This document shows, one piece after another, positions 44,438 to 57,310 of a stretch of DNA of 64,000 nt (positions within the stretch are counted from its first letter, which is position 1; each line of letters begins with the position of its first letter). This DNA is from Phytophthora colocasiae. Its lineage: Eukaryota > Oomycota > Peronosporomycetes > Peronosporales > Peronosporaceae. Location of the stretch: NCBI GenBank assembly GCA_018806915.1, contig JAGKQI010000105.1, positions 2,418,001-2,482,000 of the forward strand, read 5' to 3'. The notes beneath the pieces are model-generated. The model did not search any database. It saw nothing but the letters and a program-made list of their open reading frames with translations, and was not told the origin of the DNA. Made by a program: the position numbers and the translations under genes.

Positions 44438-44442
44438 TGTGA

Positions 44443-44450
44443 AACTCATC
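44443..44450. repeat. MULE target site duplication, right copy
   Basis: AACTCATC, identical to 38165-38172. One flanking base differs on each side, so the duplication could be 8 bp, or 9 bp with one mismatch. Confidence 0.7.
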
Positions 44451-44706
44451 ACTTCAAGTAAAACCTGCAGGTCAGTTTGCAATCCAGGATTTTTCGTTGG
44501 AGCGTCTCGATGGAATGGATCTGTCCTGCAACAGCCACCATTTGACAACTTGTTGTTCTGAACAACTTGCCCACACTCAGCCAGTTTCAACGATGACAAT
44601 GAGCTAGCATTAGCATTGTTTGCTGGGACCTTGTTTCCTGCCTAGGAATTCCAGATTTGACCAATCAGATTCGCCGTTCTCACTACTAACAGTAAGTGCA
44701 AACCAC

Positions 44707-46140
44707 ATGACGACGATCAAGGTGCGCAGGCAGCATCGCGCAATTTATACGGCATCTAGAGCAGCTAGATCTTACGCATATATCTACATACGTTGCACAG
44801 CCCAAATGGAAGAAGATTCTCTATGCCCCGCAGCCGTACGAGGACAATTACGTCGACGAGACGTTCCTGGAGCAGATGCGGACGAACAGTGAGCATGTTT
44901 AAACTTCCTTTTGCTCTGCTGATGGATTCCTGCAAACATTGCGACTCACCGTTGTTGCATGTACAGCGAATGTGCGAGAGCATGACTACGGGGGCATGGT
45001 GCGCTCAGCTGCAGCCATCACACAGCAGATCTGCGCTGTCTTGATATTTTTCGTATGTACAATGAGAGCTCTGTCTGTAGTCCACGGTATATAACGCAAT
45101 GTTCTGAGCAGTCTGTGTTTGAGTTCGTCCGTCAAGACACTATCTCTGCCATGCTACTGGGTAGCATTGACGTCGTCTTGGCGGTGGCTGGCTTTGCAGT
45201 ACTTCGTGTTCACCTCTGCTTGCCACTGAGTGAGTACGCTTGCTTGACCAGAACTGCTATTATTCACTGACTATGACTCAAACGTGATCTATGTTATGCT
45301 GAACGTGACCGATACTCGGTAGATACGCTAGACACGTTGAGTTCGTGCCTTCTCTTCTGCGCTACGCTGTCGCTCCTGTCACCTGTATTGCGGACGCTCA
45401 CACGATCATACGCGGACGACACGATCTGGGCGCTGGTGACGTTCTTGGGTCTACTGCACCTTATAACACATGACTACAATTACGTCAATTCAGGTATTGG
45501 ACGGTAAGAATGATGTCAGGACCTGTTGGAGTGCTCTCGACACTGCTGGCTTCACTAACAGCTCTACGATTGACTTGGTTTGTGTACACACAGCTTTAGC
45601 GGTACCATCTCGCTGAACGCCGCCATCTTCACAGCAGTGCTGCTGGGCTCGCGGCTGCAGTCGAACGAGCATGTGTTCGCGTTCGTGCTGCTGGCAATCG
45701 AAATCTTCGCCATGTTCCCCATCTTCCAGCGCGAAGTCAAGGTCCGTGTGCCTAGCCTGCCGGTCTACTTGTTGCAGTATTCTGATTCTGAGCATTGCAT
45801 GTCGCTTTTATTGCACCGCTTCTAGCGCCACTCGGAGCGTCTACACCTCATGACAGCGGCCGCGTTGTTCGCACTGTCGACAGCGCTGACTTGGCAGCTC
45901 TCGGGCCTGCTGAGCGTACTGACAGGCACCTTCGTGCTGTTCCTGGCCTTCGTGTGCCCGCTCTGGTTCATGCAGGTGCAAGAGTCCAAGAAGTACGAGC
46001 TTGTCTTTCCGCCGATCACCGCGCGTGTTTTTTTTCTAGGAGGTGATGAGCGTTCTACTGACGTACGATGGTTCTGTTTGTGCCCCTTTAGCGAGATTCT
46101 AGGCCCCTGGGATATCGCCCACATCCAACCCGAGCAGTAG
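44707..46140 (+). CDS. PIGC: PIG-C, GPI-N-acetylglucosaminyltransferase subunit
   Basis: Seven exons: 44707-44721, 44801-44888, 44967-45052, 45112-45229, 45323-45503, 45594-45741, 45826-46140. The tiny first exon codes only MTTIK and joins to PKWKKILYAPQPYEDNYVDETF, the conserved PIG-C/Gpi2 start. Later marks are MVRSAAAITQQI, a run of membrane helices, GIGRFSGTISLNAAIFTAVLLGSRL (junction of exons 5 and 6) and GPWDIAHI at the end. An optional 60-nt in-frame intron (46043-46102) may be removed from exon 7. PIG-C is part of the ER enzyme that starts GPI anchor synthesis by moving GlcNAc onto phosphatidylinositol. The MULE lies just upstream and may affect its promoter. Confidence 0.9.
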
Positions 46141-48088
46141 GCGATAGCCTCCATTATGAAGACTCCCGTGACATACCGCAAAAACGGGCTGGCAGGGATA
46201 GCAGAGACGTGGAGCTGATGTAAGAGCTACAGCTACATGCACCAGAGGTAGAGCTCTACCTAGAGCTGCCTCCGTCACTTGCTGCGCGCCACTCGTTATC
46301 AACAACTTCAAGCAGGAACAGTGGTACGCCCGTTTCGTTCGCCGCATTTTCTTTCGAACCGGTCTGATGCGGACAATCGTAACTGAAAAAGTATCTTTTG
46401 CCCGCAAAGTGCCTCTTCGCGCGCATTGCACGCAATGCGTGCCGCGACGAGCGCAATTGCATTGGAGACCGCGGCCAGCAAGGCTCTTCTTCCGCCCTCA
46501 GCTGCGCACGGGATTTGGGGCCAACTTGGCGTCGAAAGGATGATGACGGGGTCGAAATCTTAAATGAATGGTGAGCGGCCCGGCCCCTCCGCACCCTTTC
46601 GCCATGCTAGCGTCGTTGGTAGCATTGTGTGTTTGCATCGACTTCATGTATTATGACCGACAAGCACCGCACTTAGCGGCTGAGTGTCGCGGCAGTAGTG
46701 GGAAGGTCTCAGCTGCGAGCAGCTCATTCGCATTTGGCCCACTTCGACTTCGACGTTGATCGAGCAACGAACGGCTCTCGTTTGAACGAGGTGGGTTCGT
46801 CGGCGTCCCTCTGCAGGACTTGCTGGCCACTCATCGGCAGGCCCTGCGCCCCTTCCTGGCGTAACAAGTTCGCCTTCCCAAGCGGAGACTGCAAAAGAGA
46901 CTCGTACGAATAAACGCCTCTGGTTGAAGTCAACGGCCAGGCGCGCTTAGCAACGTATAGCCTTATGCTGGCCCAGACCCTCATCAATGGCAGCCTCCAT
47001 TATAGAATGCCATGCAGTATATCTCTGCTTGGAGCACTGCTCCGAGCAGCACTGCCTCACCTTGGCAATGCGGCAGCCAGGCGTGCCTCTGAAAGATACG
47101 CGGCCGTTGAAGTGGACGTCCATTTTGGCCAATCATGGAGCTTCACGGCTGATTCTTTCCACCGTTACACACACGAGGTTTTTTCGTTTGGCGCGAGGTT
47201 TTTCCAGTGTAACGGAACTTTCCACGAACCACATGGCCGTTCTCTACACTGGCAAATTTGCGCTCACTTCAATGCCGCAGTATCCGGCGGCGAATGCTCG
47301 GCCGCCAGCGCCGCACACGCCAGCGCATGGAGTCCATGGACTCCAGCAGATGGCGGGCGCTCGGCTATCCTATGCCCGACTTCATAGCTGCTTTATGAGT
47401 TCGCTCAGCGGCACCGGGTGGAGATTCACTCACACCGACCAACGGCAACGCTCCGCCTTGGCATCTCCGCCCGCAAATCGCGTCCACTGACGCGTAGCGT
47501 TCGGTACCCGATGCTGTGTTCGATAACTGCGCCGTAACTGTAGCAATAGTCCGCCTTACATGGAGCTTGTCTATAGCTGGCGGCGGGTCGGGCCTCCCTC
47601 CCATGTTCGGTTGGCTTCCATCAAATGACTTGCGCTTTGTATGCAGCTTCAACGACGACGGGTCGCTTGCTAGAAACCCGGAAGAACGCTCTCCGTCGCA
47701 TGCGGCCCTGCCATTGGCGCAAATGCTTCAAGCTGCATCGCCATTGGGCCCACGAACGTCCCCCTGGGCCAGGGCCTGGCGACCCCCATGAGTCGGCATA
47801 AAAAAAGGAAAGATTGCATCGGCCTGCTCATTTGAGCTTTCGCCTGCAGCTGTGCACGTGACCTCCCCGCATATTGCTCTGCCTGTCCGTCGCTGCCAAG
47901 CAAGCGCCGCCCCCCCCCTGTGTGCCTGTACACTGCACTGCTTCTTGCGATCTTTGCCGTTGCCGTCTTGTCGTCCCTCGTGTATCTTTTGTGTGTGCGC
48001 GCTACCATCACTCTCGCAAGCGTGCATCGTCATCCTTCTAGAACAACCGAAGCCCCCTTCCCCCCCCTCTCTCTCTTCAACGCTCACT
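46141..48088. other. Intergenic region, about 1.95 kb, no gene supported
   Basis: The longest stretch without a recognisable gene. Open frames occur on both strands but none shows a motif or sustained coding bias. A perfect 18-bp palindrome TGGAGTCCATGGACTCCA lies at 47328-47345. The last 260 bp should hold the Myb gene promoter and leader, which is pyrimidine-rich with C runs at 47908-47916 and 48056-48067. The rest may be degraded repeat sequence. Confidence 0.4.
47825..47842 (+). promoter_or_regulatory. Candidate oomycete initiator-type promoter element
   Basis: GCTCATTTGAGCTTTCGC resembles the oomycete core promoter pattern, an initiator GCTCATTYY followed by a CAWTTT-like flanking element. 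It lies 264 bp upstream of the Myb start codon. The match is partial and was found by eye only. Confidence 0.3.
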
Positions 48089-49315
48089 ATGGCCTCCGCT
48101 GCCGTGCTAAAGAGCGCGCGATCGCATCCCAAGCTTCTGTCGCTACAGCACGTGGACGACGCCTTCCTCTCCTGCAGTGGCGATACGCCCATGACTCCGT
48201 TGGGAAACGACACGCCGCTCTTCGCCGCCACCGTGTCTCCCCGTGACCCTGCTGCCAAGCTAGCTGCAGCCTCTACCCCAGCGTCCAAGCTGCCTAACCC
48301 GTCCAGTAATGCTTTCGTGAGCCACCGTGTGTGCATTCCGTCCTCCGCCTCAAGTGACGACGCATCCGATGACGATGACGATGACGCTGAAGATGTCACG
48401 CGTGCTGGATCCAGCAAACCCGTCAAGGCTAACACTGGCCGCTGGACCGAAGCTGAGCACAAGCTCTTCTTACAGGGACTTGAGACCTTCCCCTACCGCG
48501 CCTGGAAGAAGATCGCGACGCTAATCAAGACGCGCACTGTTGTGCAGATCCGCACGCATGCCCAAAAGTACTACCAGAAGTTGGAGAAGGAAGAAGCTCG
48601 TCTAAAAGAACGTGAAGCTCAGGACCGTGCTGCAGTTGCTGCTGGAGCTGCTCCCCCCTCCACTCCTACTAGCCCAGGCTCGCAGAAGAAGAAGATGCAT
48701 CTAATGCGCAAGCGTAAGTGCTCGGTCCTGGACTTGGACACTGACATGGAGATGGACGCTGCTGTGCTTCCTAGCTTGCCCAAGCGGCTCGCTCTTGAGC
48801 AACCTTTGGCTGCCCACATGTCCCCTAAGCAGAAGATGCCGTCGCTTTCCGGGAACAAGGTGTTCTTCGGCAACCCCATGGATGTTCGGTTCATGTTTGG
48901 TCGTAACATGAAAAGTACTGCTGGCATGCAGCCCCCACACCAGCTGCCGCTGGATTTCGCTGACGCTGCTGCTGAAGCAATGATCCTGGACTTCGCCGAG
49001 GACAAGGCTCTGACTGACTACTCCCTCGACTGTGTGGACCAGACACTCGCGTCCATCGACAACGACGATCTGCTGCAGCTCACAGAGGAGGAACTCGAGT
49101 GGTTCTCGACCCCAAGCGAGCAGAACGCTACTACTGAGGTCAAGACCCAAGCCCACGAGGCCGCAACTGCCGAACCTTTTCATGAGGTTGAAACCGCTGC
49201 CCTCGATGGCGAGAATTTTGCGACGGGCTTGAGCCTCGACGACACCGACGATGACTTTGTCCTGGACCCAGAAAAGTTTCTGTCGAGCTACTTCGCCCCG
49301 AACGAGCAGGCATGA
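48089..49315 (+). CDS. SHAQKYF-class Myb transcription factor
   Basis: Single exon, 408 residues. One Myb repeat: GRWTEAEHKLFLQGLETFP, YRAWKKIATLIKTRTVVQIRTHAQKYYQKLEKEE. The third-helix signature is THAQKYY, a variant of SHAQKYF. The upstream part is Ser/Asp-rich and the C-terminal half acidic (DNDDLLQLTEEELEWF), a likely activation region. Oomycetes have many such factors, several tied to spore development. The frame is open upstream of this ATG without a start as convincing; the chosen ATG has context CACTATGG after a C/T-rich leader. Confidence 0.9.
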   Translation: MASAAVLKSARSHPKLLSLQHVDDAFLSCSGDTPMTPLGNDTPLFAATVSPRDPAAKLAAASTPASKLPNPSSNAFVSHRVCIPSSASSDDASDDDDDDAEDVTRAGSSKPVKANTGRWTEAEHKLFLQGLETFPYRAWKKIATLIKTRTVVQIRTHAQKYYQKLEKEEARLKEREAQDRAAVAAGAAPPSTPTSPGSQKKKMHLMRKRKCSVLDLDTDMEMDAAVLPSLPKRLALEQPLAAHMSPKQKMPSLSGNKVFFGNPMDVRFMFGRNMKSTAGMQPPHQLPLDFADAAAEAMILDFAEDKALTDYSLDCVDQTLASIDNDDLLQLTEEELEWFSTPSEQNATTEVKTQAHEAATAEPFHEVETAALDGENFATGLSLDDTDDDFVLDPEKFLSSYFAPNEQA

Positions 49316-49532
49316 AATGGGAAAGGCGACGTCGTGGTGGTCACAAGTGCTGCAGCTTCCTCGTAGAGCGCCGTCCCATTTGTCCGTCCGTCCGTAGTTT
49401 TTTTTTGAGATCTCATTCCTTCGTGCTTCCTGTTGCGTAGCTATGTTGCATGTAGCTGGCGTCCTCCATGCGAAGTATCTTACCCTATTATTATTATTAT
49501 TCAACAACGAAAAAACAATTCAACCATCTCAC

Positions 49533-50396
49533 TCAATGCGATTCGACTCCGTCTTTGATTGCTTGGCCTTGTTGAAGCCTTTGGTCTGGTTGAAGTTGTT
49601 TGGGTACCGCTGGGTTGCCACTGATCTCGAAGAGCAGCACGCTCTGGTCGTGGTGGACTACCGCTACTTTCACGGGGATTTGGCTGCACGTCACCAACGA
49701 ACTGCAACCAGTACCGTCGCCCCGAGACTTGCTGCCTTCAATAACTTGTCGAAGGCTTTGCGGGTTCGGAGCTGCATCTTCATAGCGAAATACTGCTACC
49801 CGGAACATCAACACCAACTTCTTCCTCGGTTTCTTCGACTTACTCAACGCTGTTGGAGCGTCTTCAGAGGATGGATCCACATTAACTGTCGTCGTTTTCC
49901 AGACGTCGAACGCGACGTCGCAATGCTCGCTTTCTTTGGAGCACCGAGGAACACTTCGTCCGTCATCGTTATCAGTAATTGCCATCATGGGCTCTAGACA
50001 ACGGCGCGGGTGTAGCTTCTGGTCTTTCAGAAAGGTGTACACCTCCATACAGGCGAGCGACACGCGGGCATCCTTGAACAACATAGAGGTGAAGGCTGCA
50101 ACACTTAATTCCGTGGCTTTGTGGCCCATGAGGTAGACCGTCAATGCTCCTCGTTGCACCAGGTAGTTTGCCTCTTCCGGGTAGAGCGACAGTCCCGTGT
50201 AAGCACCCGTTGACGTTGATGGAGGAGTCGTCTTGGTCGTGACGGGTGGAGCTTTTGACGGCGGCTCTCGACGCTGTTGCTTCTTGACGCTGGCCCCCAT
50301 ATTAAACAGTAGACGCCCTCGCTGGCACGTGATGTGCGTTAGTCCAGTCTCCGGGTCGTATTCACCCACAGACACATCCTTGCCAAGACGTGCCAT
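49533..50396 (-). CDS. SEN54: tRNA-splicing endonuclease subunit Sen54-like
   Basis: Single exon, 287 residues. The N-terminal domain has YDPETGLTHITCQRGRLLFNMG and then LSLYPEEANYLVQRGALTVYL, the Sen54 hallmark (LxPEExLYLxERG). The end (VKVAVVHHDQSVLLFEI) matches the C-terminal beta strand that packs against Sen2. Sen54 is a structural partner in the nuclear enzyme that removes tRNA introns. The middle is weakly conserved. Its start is 105 bp downstream of the stop of the next minus-strand gene. Confidence 0.8.
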   Translation of the reverse strand: MARLGKDVSVGEYDPETGLTHITCQRGRLLFNMGASVKKQQRREPPSKAPPVTTKTTPPSTSTGAYTGLSLYPEEANYLVQRGALTVYLMGHKATELSVAAFTSMLFKDARVSLACMEVYTFLKDQKLHPRRCLEPMMAITDNDDGRSVPRCSKESEHCDVAFDVWKTTTVNVDPSSEDAPTALSKSKKPRKKLVLMFRVAVFRYEDAAPNPQSLRQVIEGSKSRGDGTGCSSLVTCSQIPVKVAVVHHDQSVLLFEISGNPAVPKQLQPDQRLQQGQAIKDGVESH

Positions 50397-50500
50397 TTTG
50401 AGATGTCAATAGGTAGTTAGATCAAAGTAGATTGTACTTGAAAGATGGTATCAAAGTATTGGTAGATTGGTAGAACAAATCCGACAAAAAACTACAGTAT

Positions 50501-52931
<2,431 letters not shown>

Positions 52932-53054
52932 GACGAAGAGGAGGTTATACGAATGCGTTTCTGATGAAGCGTCGTATTTTTCTGTGGATAAAAAATACCG
53001 GTTCTTTATCGGTTTTTATCAACCCTTATTCGACCACCGAAATGGCTACACACT

Positions 53055-55925
53055 TTACTCATCACTCGCGACGACTGCAGTGTCCACTGCTCCACGCCGA
53101 CGCCTGACCTCGCGGTTGTAGTCGTGCTCAGCGAAGTCCTGCGCTAGTGCTAAGAGATTAATCTGGCTGCCAAGACGAGCCAGTGGCGCGTGACGCTCTT
53201 GGTACACGCCTTCCGTCCGCAGGATCGCCGAGAATTTTTCAAGGATGGTGTTCTCCACAACTGTGACGGACGATGGCGCTGGATGTAGTCGGCGAGACGT
53301 CCGGCGTGTCATATTAGCCCCATTCATACTGCGCATGCTGCGTCGACGAGACTGGATAGGCACGGATTCGTCCAACGGACAGGCGATCTGTAGACGAATG
53401 GAACGCAGAAGCTTCTGACTTTCGTCTACTACGAGCTGCACGTGGGTCGTTGAGCCTTTAGACGGGAAACCGTGCTCCTCCCACTTGTAGCTTTGGAGTT
53501 CAGGCCTACCACCTGATTCGTACTCGAGTACACCGAAACGAACATTCCGTTTCTTTAGCATGCGACGTAGTTGTGTCAAGTTGATACGTTTGTCAGTGTG
53601 GGCTCGGATCACAAGCTTCGCACCGTTCTGGAACACGCGATGGTCAAGCCAAGCTTGTAAAGCCATCCAGATGATAGCGAACCAGAGAAGGTTGATGACC
53701 AGGAAAGCCAGCGGAGCATCGATGATCGGCTTCTTGATCCAATCCACGAACCACGTTGGATTTGGTACGTTGAAAGTCCCACCACTGAGTCGATCGATCA
53801 CATCAAAGGAAAGGTTACCTGCAAAGATCATCCGGATAATGTCCAAGTTACGCTCAAGCTCGTCACGGACTCGTAAGGACTCAGTGAGCCGTCGAATGTT
53901 TATGTCGAAACCCTGTGAGACGTACGTTAGTTGGAGACGAGAGATCCCTTCAAACTTGGTGATCAGAGTGTCCAGCTGGGTTCGGAGACGCTCAATGAGT
54001 TTGATGGAGTCTTTGCAACGCACAATGACGCTGTTCTTACGTTCGAGAAGCTGCAGGCATTTGTAGATCTTTGAACCGGCGACGTCAACGGGTACTGGCG
54101 GTAACTCGAGGGCCTCTACAGATTCCAGTAAATACTGCAGACATTCGATCAGCAAGATCATGTGGCGTGCTGCATCACTTAATGACTTCTTCACACTCTT
54201 AAGCGTGTGTTCACCATGCTTACGGTAGTTGCGGATAGACTTGCGCAACTCTGAGAGCATGTCGTTCAGTACGAAGGTGCGCACGAAGAAATTTCGGATG
54301 AAGATCTCGCGGCTGTTAAGGCCCATGAACGTGGTGAGAAGAGCCTCGTATCGTTCAGCTCCTGGTCCACTGAGAAGACATCCATCCCGGCCAAGGAATA
54401 GAACGTCGTCTCGCGTAATATCATAACAAGCGTAAATTTCCCCCAGAACCTGCTTCAGTTCGTTCTCGCGCTCACCCTTGTCCAGATATTTACACGCGGG
54501 TAACTTGGGTTCGATTGATGCAGCTGTTATGAGATTGTACTTGTTGCGTTGGTCGGCTTTGCCCATGAAGAGCATATCAAGAACGCTAAGTTGGTACCGA
54601 GAGAGCAGATCATGGACGATACCCGATGAATCTTGGTGAACATCCACCAGTAAGCGAGCAAGCAAGTCCAAGGGGATAGCTCGTTCCGTGTGGTTCATGA
54701 TAGCGTCGATTTTGACACCATAAAGGACAGCCCCACTCACGTGTAAGTGCATGCCAAAGTTCTCAACTTGAATCACTCCGTCACTCTCCGGGAAATTGAT
54801 TTCTGCCTCAAAATTGATGAACCGAATAGCGTCGAAATCCAGAATCTTGACCTGAGTGAGCCCTGGAGTCACTTCAAAGTGCGTTTCGGTGGGCTGCAAG
54901 TCGAGCTTTGAGCTGAAAAGCCCACCTTGGCATCGTTCCATTGCCCCAAGGCGCTCATTGAGTGCAGATATCTGGTTCGCGCCAAACGGTAGCCACTCCC
55001 CGACCAACGCGTGCACCTGGGAGAGGACAATACTCTGTTTTGCCTCCTTGGTCATCATATTGTAGCCCCGAGCAGACTCCGTGGCGCGCAACTTGTTGCT
55101 TGTCGGCTCAACCAGATAGCTCGTGCTGGAGCGAAGACATGCTGGGATATAAGGTGACGACACGTACGACACGTCCTCACACTCAGTAATGGTACTGGTT
55201 CTCGTGTAAGATAGATCACTCGTCACGAGATTGAAGTCCGAACCGTCATAACGCACGTGCAATAACTGAGGCGGGCGTGGGCTTGCTAACGGCGTACTCT
55301 CGACTCCTTCAATCCGAGAGGATTGGGCAGGAGCATACAGGAATATATCCGTCTCCTGCTTCAAACTCTCGGGCATCTGCTCCACGATTGACAATCCATG
55401 AAACGAAGCCTGGTACGCTGTAACCGGTTGGTAGTCCACGGAGGAAAGCTTGATGCCGTTCACGAGTTTAGCCTCCCACAAGTCATCGATGACGGACTTC
55501 GCTTCTTGAGATACTCGAAGCCATCGTCGGTCTGTGTGCCGTTGGAATGTGAGCCACATTAGACTTGGTGAGTAGTCAAAAGGTAATACGCCCGCGTCGA
55601 TCCCTTCATACAACAGTACAAGAAGAGCCACCTGGCGGATCCAGGTTTCCTTTGACTGGACATTGCGAGCCTGCTGCGCGTACTTGCTGATAGTGTACAA
55701 TACTCGGCAATGCTCAGTTGGCCAGGTCTCCGGTGGGCCGTACCAAACTGCTTCTCCAGTTACATTGTTCATTGCTTTGTCTCCAATTGGCATGGTGACC
55801 TGACAGAACAAAGAGTCGCTGGTCCTAACAGACGCCAAACACAAGTTCGTATTTTCATGCAAAATTACCTCGCTCCATTCTATTCGTCGTATCCGTCTGA
55901 GCACGAACGCACCTTCACGTTTCAT
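53055..55925 (-). CDS. Large hypothetical protein with one C-terminal membrane segment
   Basis: Single exon, 956 residues, no family recognised. The N-terminal half is mixed alpha/beta without low complexity. A helical, coiled-coil-like region spans about residues 540-700 (LRKSIRNYRKHGEHTLKSVKKSL, CKDSIKLIERLRTQLDTLI). One strong hydrophobic segment lies near residues 728-750 (APLAFLVINLLWFAIIWMALQAW), preceded by NPTWFVDWIKKP. The helices before a membrane segment loosely recall CorA-type layouts, but there is no GMN motif. The last 200 residues are Arg/Ser-rich. A missed 5' exon is possible. Confidence 0.75.
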   Translation of the reverse strand: MKREGAFVLRRIRRIEWSEVILHENTNLCLASVRTSDSLFCQVTMPIGDKAMNNVTGEAVWYGPPETWPTEHCRVLYTISKYAQQARNVQSKETWIRQVALLVLLYEGIDAGVLPFDYSPSLMWLTFQRHTDRRWLRVSQEAKSVIDDLWEAKLVNGIKLSSVDYQPVTAYQASFHGLSIVEQMPESLKQETDIFLYAPAQSSRIEGVESTPLASPRPPQLLHVRYDGSDFNLVTSDLSYTRTSTITECEDVSYVSSPYIPACLRSSTSYLVEPTSNKLRATESARGYNMMTKEAKQSIVLSQVHALVGEWLPFGANQISALNERLGAMERCQGGLFSSKLDLQPTETHFEVTPGLTQVKILDFDAIRFINFEAEINFPESDGVIQVENFGMHLHVSGAVLYGVKIDAIMNHTERAIPLDLLARLLVDVHQDSSGIVHDLLSRYQLSVLDMLFMGKADQRNKYNLITAASIEPKLPACKYLDKGERENELKQVLGEIYACYDITRDDVLFLGRDGCLLSGPGAERYEALLTTFMGLNSREIFIRNFFVRTFVLNDMLSELRKSIRNYRKHGEHTLKSVKKSLSDAARHMILLIECLQYLLESVEALELPPVPVDVAGSKIYKCLQLLERKNSVIVRCKDSIKLIERLRTQLDTLITKFEGISRLQLTYVSQGFDINIRRLTESLRVRDELERNLDIIRMIFAGNLSFDVIDRLSGGTFNVPNPTWFVDWIKKPIIDAPLAFLVINLLWFAIIWMALQAWLDHRVFQNGAKLVIRAHTDKRINLTQLRRMLKKRNVRFGVLEYESGGRPELQSYKWEEHGFPSKGSTTHVQLVVDESQKLLRSIRLQIACPLDESVPIQSRRRSMRSMNGANMTRRTSRRLHPAPSSVTVVENTILEKFSAILRTEGVYQERHAPLARLGSQINLLALAQDFAEHDYNREVRRRRGAVDTAVVASDE

Positions 55926-56152
55926 GCTACATGCTTCAGCCCCTCACATTTGTCGTAACCTCTCGGTATCTCTTCTATTGCTAAACGGCCGTCGTGCAAT
56001 CGTCCCGGGGTTGTGTTTGGCAGACGCACAAGCGGTTCTTGTCAATGTGGAAAGCTCAGCTTCGCACGCAAAAAAGTCTGCTCAACGTTATGTTCGTCTG
56101 CCTAGTGAAAAACACCATTAGAACGGCATCTCCCGTGCGAGACAGCGCACAT

Positions 56153-56988
56153 TTATTCTCCCTTTATGCAAGTGACAATCCTGATACCATAACAATAAAA
56201 CGTCAGTAAAACATACCCTGTTTGATACTTCGACGAATCTCACCAGTCGAATCCTTCAAAGAGACCCGATCCTTGTGTTGCCGTAGTTTCCTTGATAGAC
56301 CACTGACGGTTGCGAATGTCTGACAGTCCCATAGCCTCTGAAATCTGCAGTATTACAAAGTTGGCCCCGTGAGGAAAATGCTCATAACAGCATAAACCAG
56401 TTTAATGTGCTGTCGACGCACCTGGGCAGCGTTTAGCGCTCCTTTTTGGTCCTGTTTGTTAGCAAACACCAATAGAATGGAGTCCTTCAACTCTTCCTCC
56501 TGTAAAGCACACAAAAATACTATAACATGAGAAGACAAGCACTAAGGAGAGAGTCAAAGCTGGGTTCTACGAACCTCAAGCATGGCGTGCAGTTCCTGCT
56601 TGGCTATGTTGAGTCTGTCGACGTCGGCCGAATCTACGACATAGATGATGGCATCGGTGTTGGGGTAGTAGCACCGCCAGTAAGGTCGGATGCTTGTTTG
56701 GCCGCCCAGATCCCAGACCTGGAACTTGATGTTCTTGTACTGTAGCGTCTCCATATTAAAGCCGATCGTGGGCACCGTTTGTTCGATCTCATCAGCTTGC
56801 AATCGGTCTGTAGTAGCATACCATGATTAGTTCCTAACTAGCAGCAAACGAGCCGTGTCGCAAGGGAATGCCTTGATGCACGTACAGAGGATGGTGGTCT
56901 TTCCGGCGTTGTCGAGGCCCAGGATAAGGATGCGCACTTCCTTGCTGCCGAATAGCGCTGCGAACACTTTAGACATGGCGATCCCCAT
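56153..56988 (-). CDS. ARL1: ARF-family small GTPase, ARL1-like
   Basis: Five exons on minus: 56886-56988, 56575-56807, 56422-56499, 56244-56344, 56153-56180, 180 residues. GTPase motifs: [12 protein letters not shown] (P-loop), [10 protein letters not shown] (switch I), [17 protein letters not shown] (switch [14 protein letters not shown] is typical of ARL1), NKQD, and ATQGSGL in the SAT position. Gly2 after the start Met allows N-myristoylation. The last exon is only 28 nt (…WIVTCIKGE); without it the reading would stop early at GFDW. ARL1 acts at the trans-Golgi, recruiting GRIP-domain golgins. Confidence 0.93.
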
Positions 56989-57310
56989 GGCTGCGCTGAG
57001 CGTTAAGTGCCGACCTTCTTCGCTTCTGCTTTGGCGTCAGTGGGAGAGTTCGTACAGTGAAGGGATAAAAGAACCTTCAGCTTTTGATGTCTTGATAATT
57101 AGTAGATTTTGAAAATACATATAGGTCAATTTGGTTCTACAACTGCAGACTAAAATATAATTCCTGTTAAATATTATTCATCTCGTAATTGAATATAGAT
57201 GTATGTTGTAATAGGTCATGAGGCTGACGTGGCGCTGTAAAGTAGCCATGTGGACTCCTGCACGATGTTTTTTTTTCATGGTCAACACTTTTACTCGCTA
57301 CGTGCAATAC

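Larger units (their letters stand above)
38173..44442 (-). mobile_element. Mutator-like element with transposase and Ulp1-type ORFs, about 6.27 kb
   Basis: Ends are set by an 8-bp direct repeat AACTCATC at 38165-38172 and 44443-44450, a likely target duplication (MULEs usually give 8-10 bp). Just inside is a perfect 17-bp inverted repeat, CTCGTTAAAGCAACTTC at 38177-38193 and its complement at 44421-44437. Subterminal repeats follow: GCACCTT and CAACTTC units at 38174-38360, GAAGTTGC units at 44336-44428. Both ORFs run on minus. The outermost 4-5 bases of the two ends do not match well, so exact termini are uncertain by a few bases. It landed between IFT172 and PIG-C, about 257 bp from the PIG-C start. 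Confidence 0.85.

Noticed and set aside
44234..44599. Minus ORF with Ser-Ala-Thr repeats across the right MULE end
   Set aside because: The repeats come from the GAAGTTGC array, and the frame crosses the transposon boundary into unrelated flank.
47728..48462. Minus-strand 244-codon ORF overlapping the Myb start
   Set aside because: Low-complexity antisense of the Ser/Ala-rich N-terminus and leader; no motif.
48701..49507. Minus-strand 268-codon ORF opposite the Myb gene
   Set aside because: Antisense shadow of the acidic C-terminal half; no domain seen.
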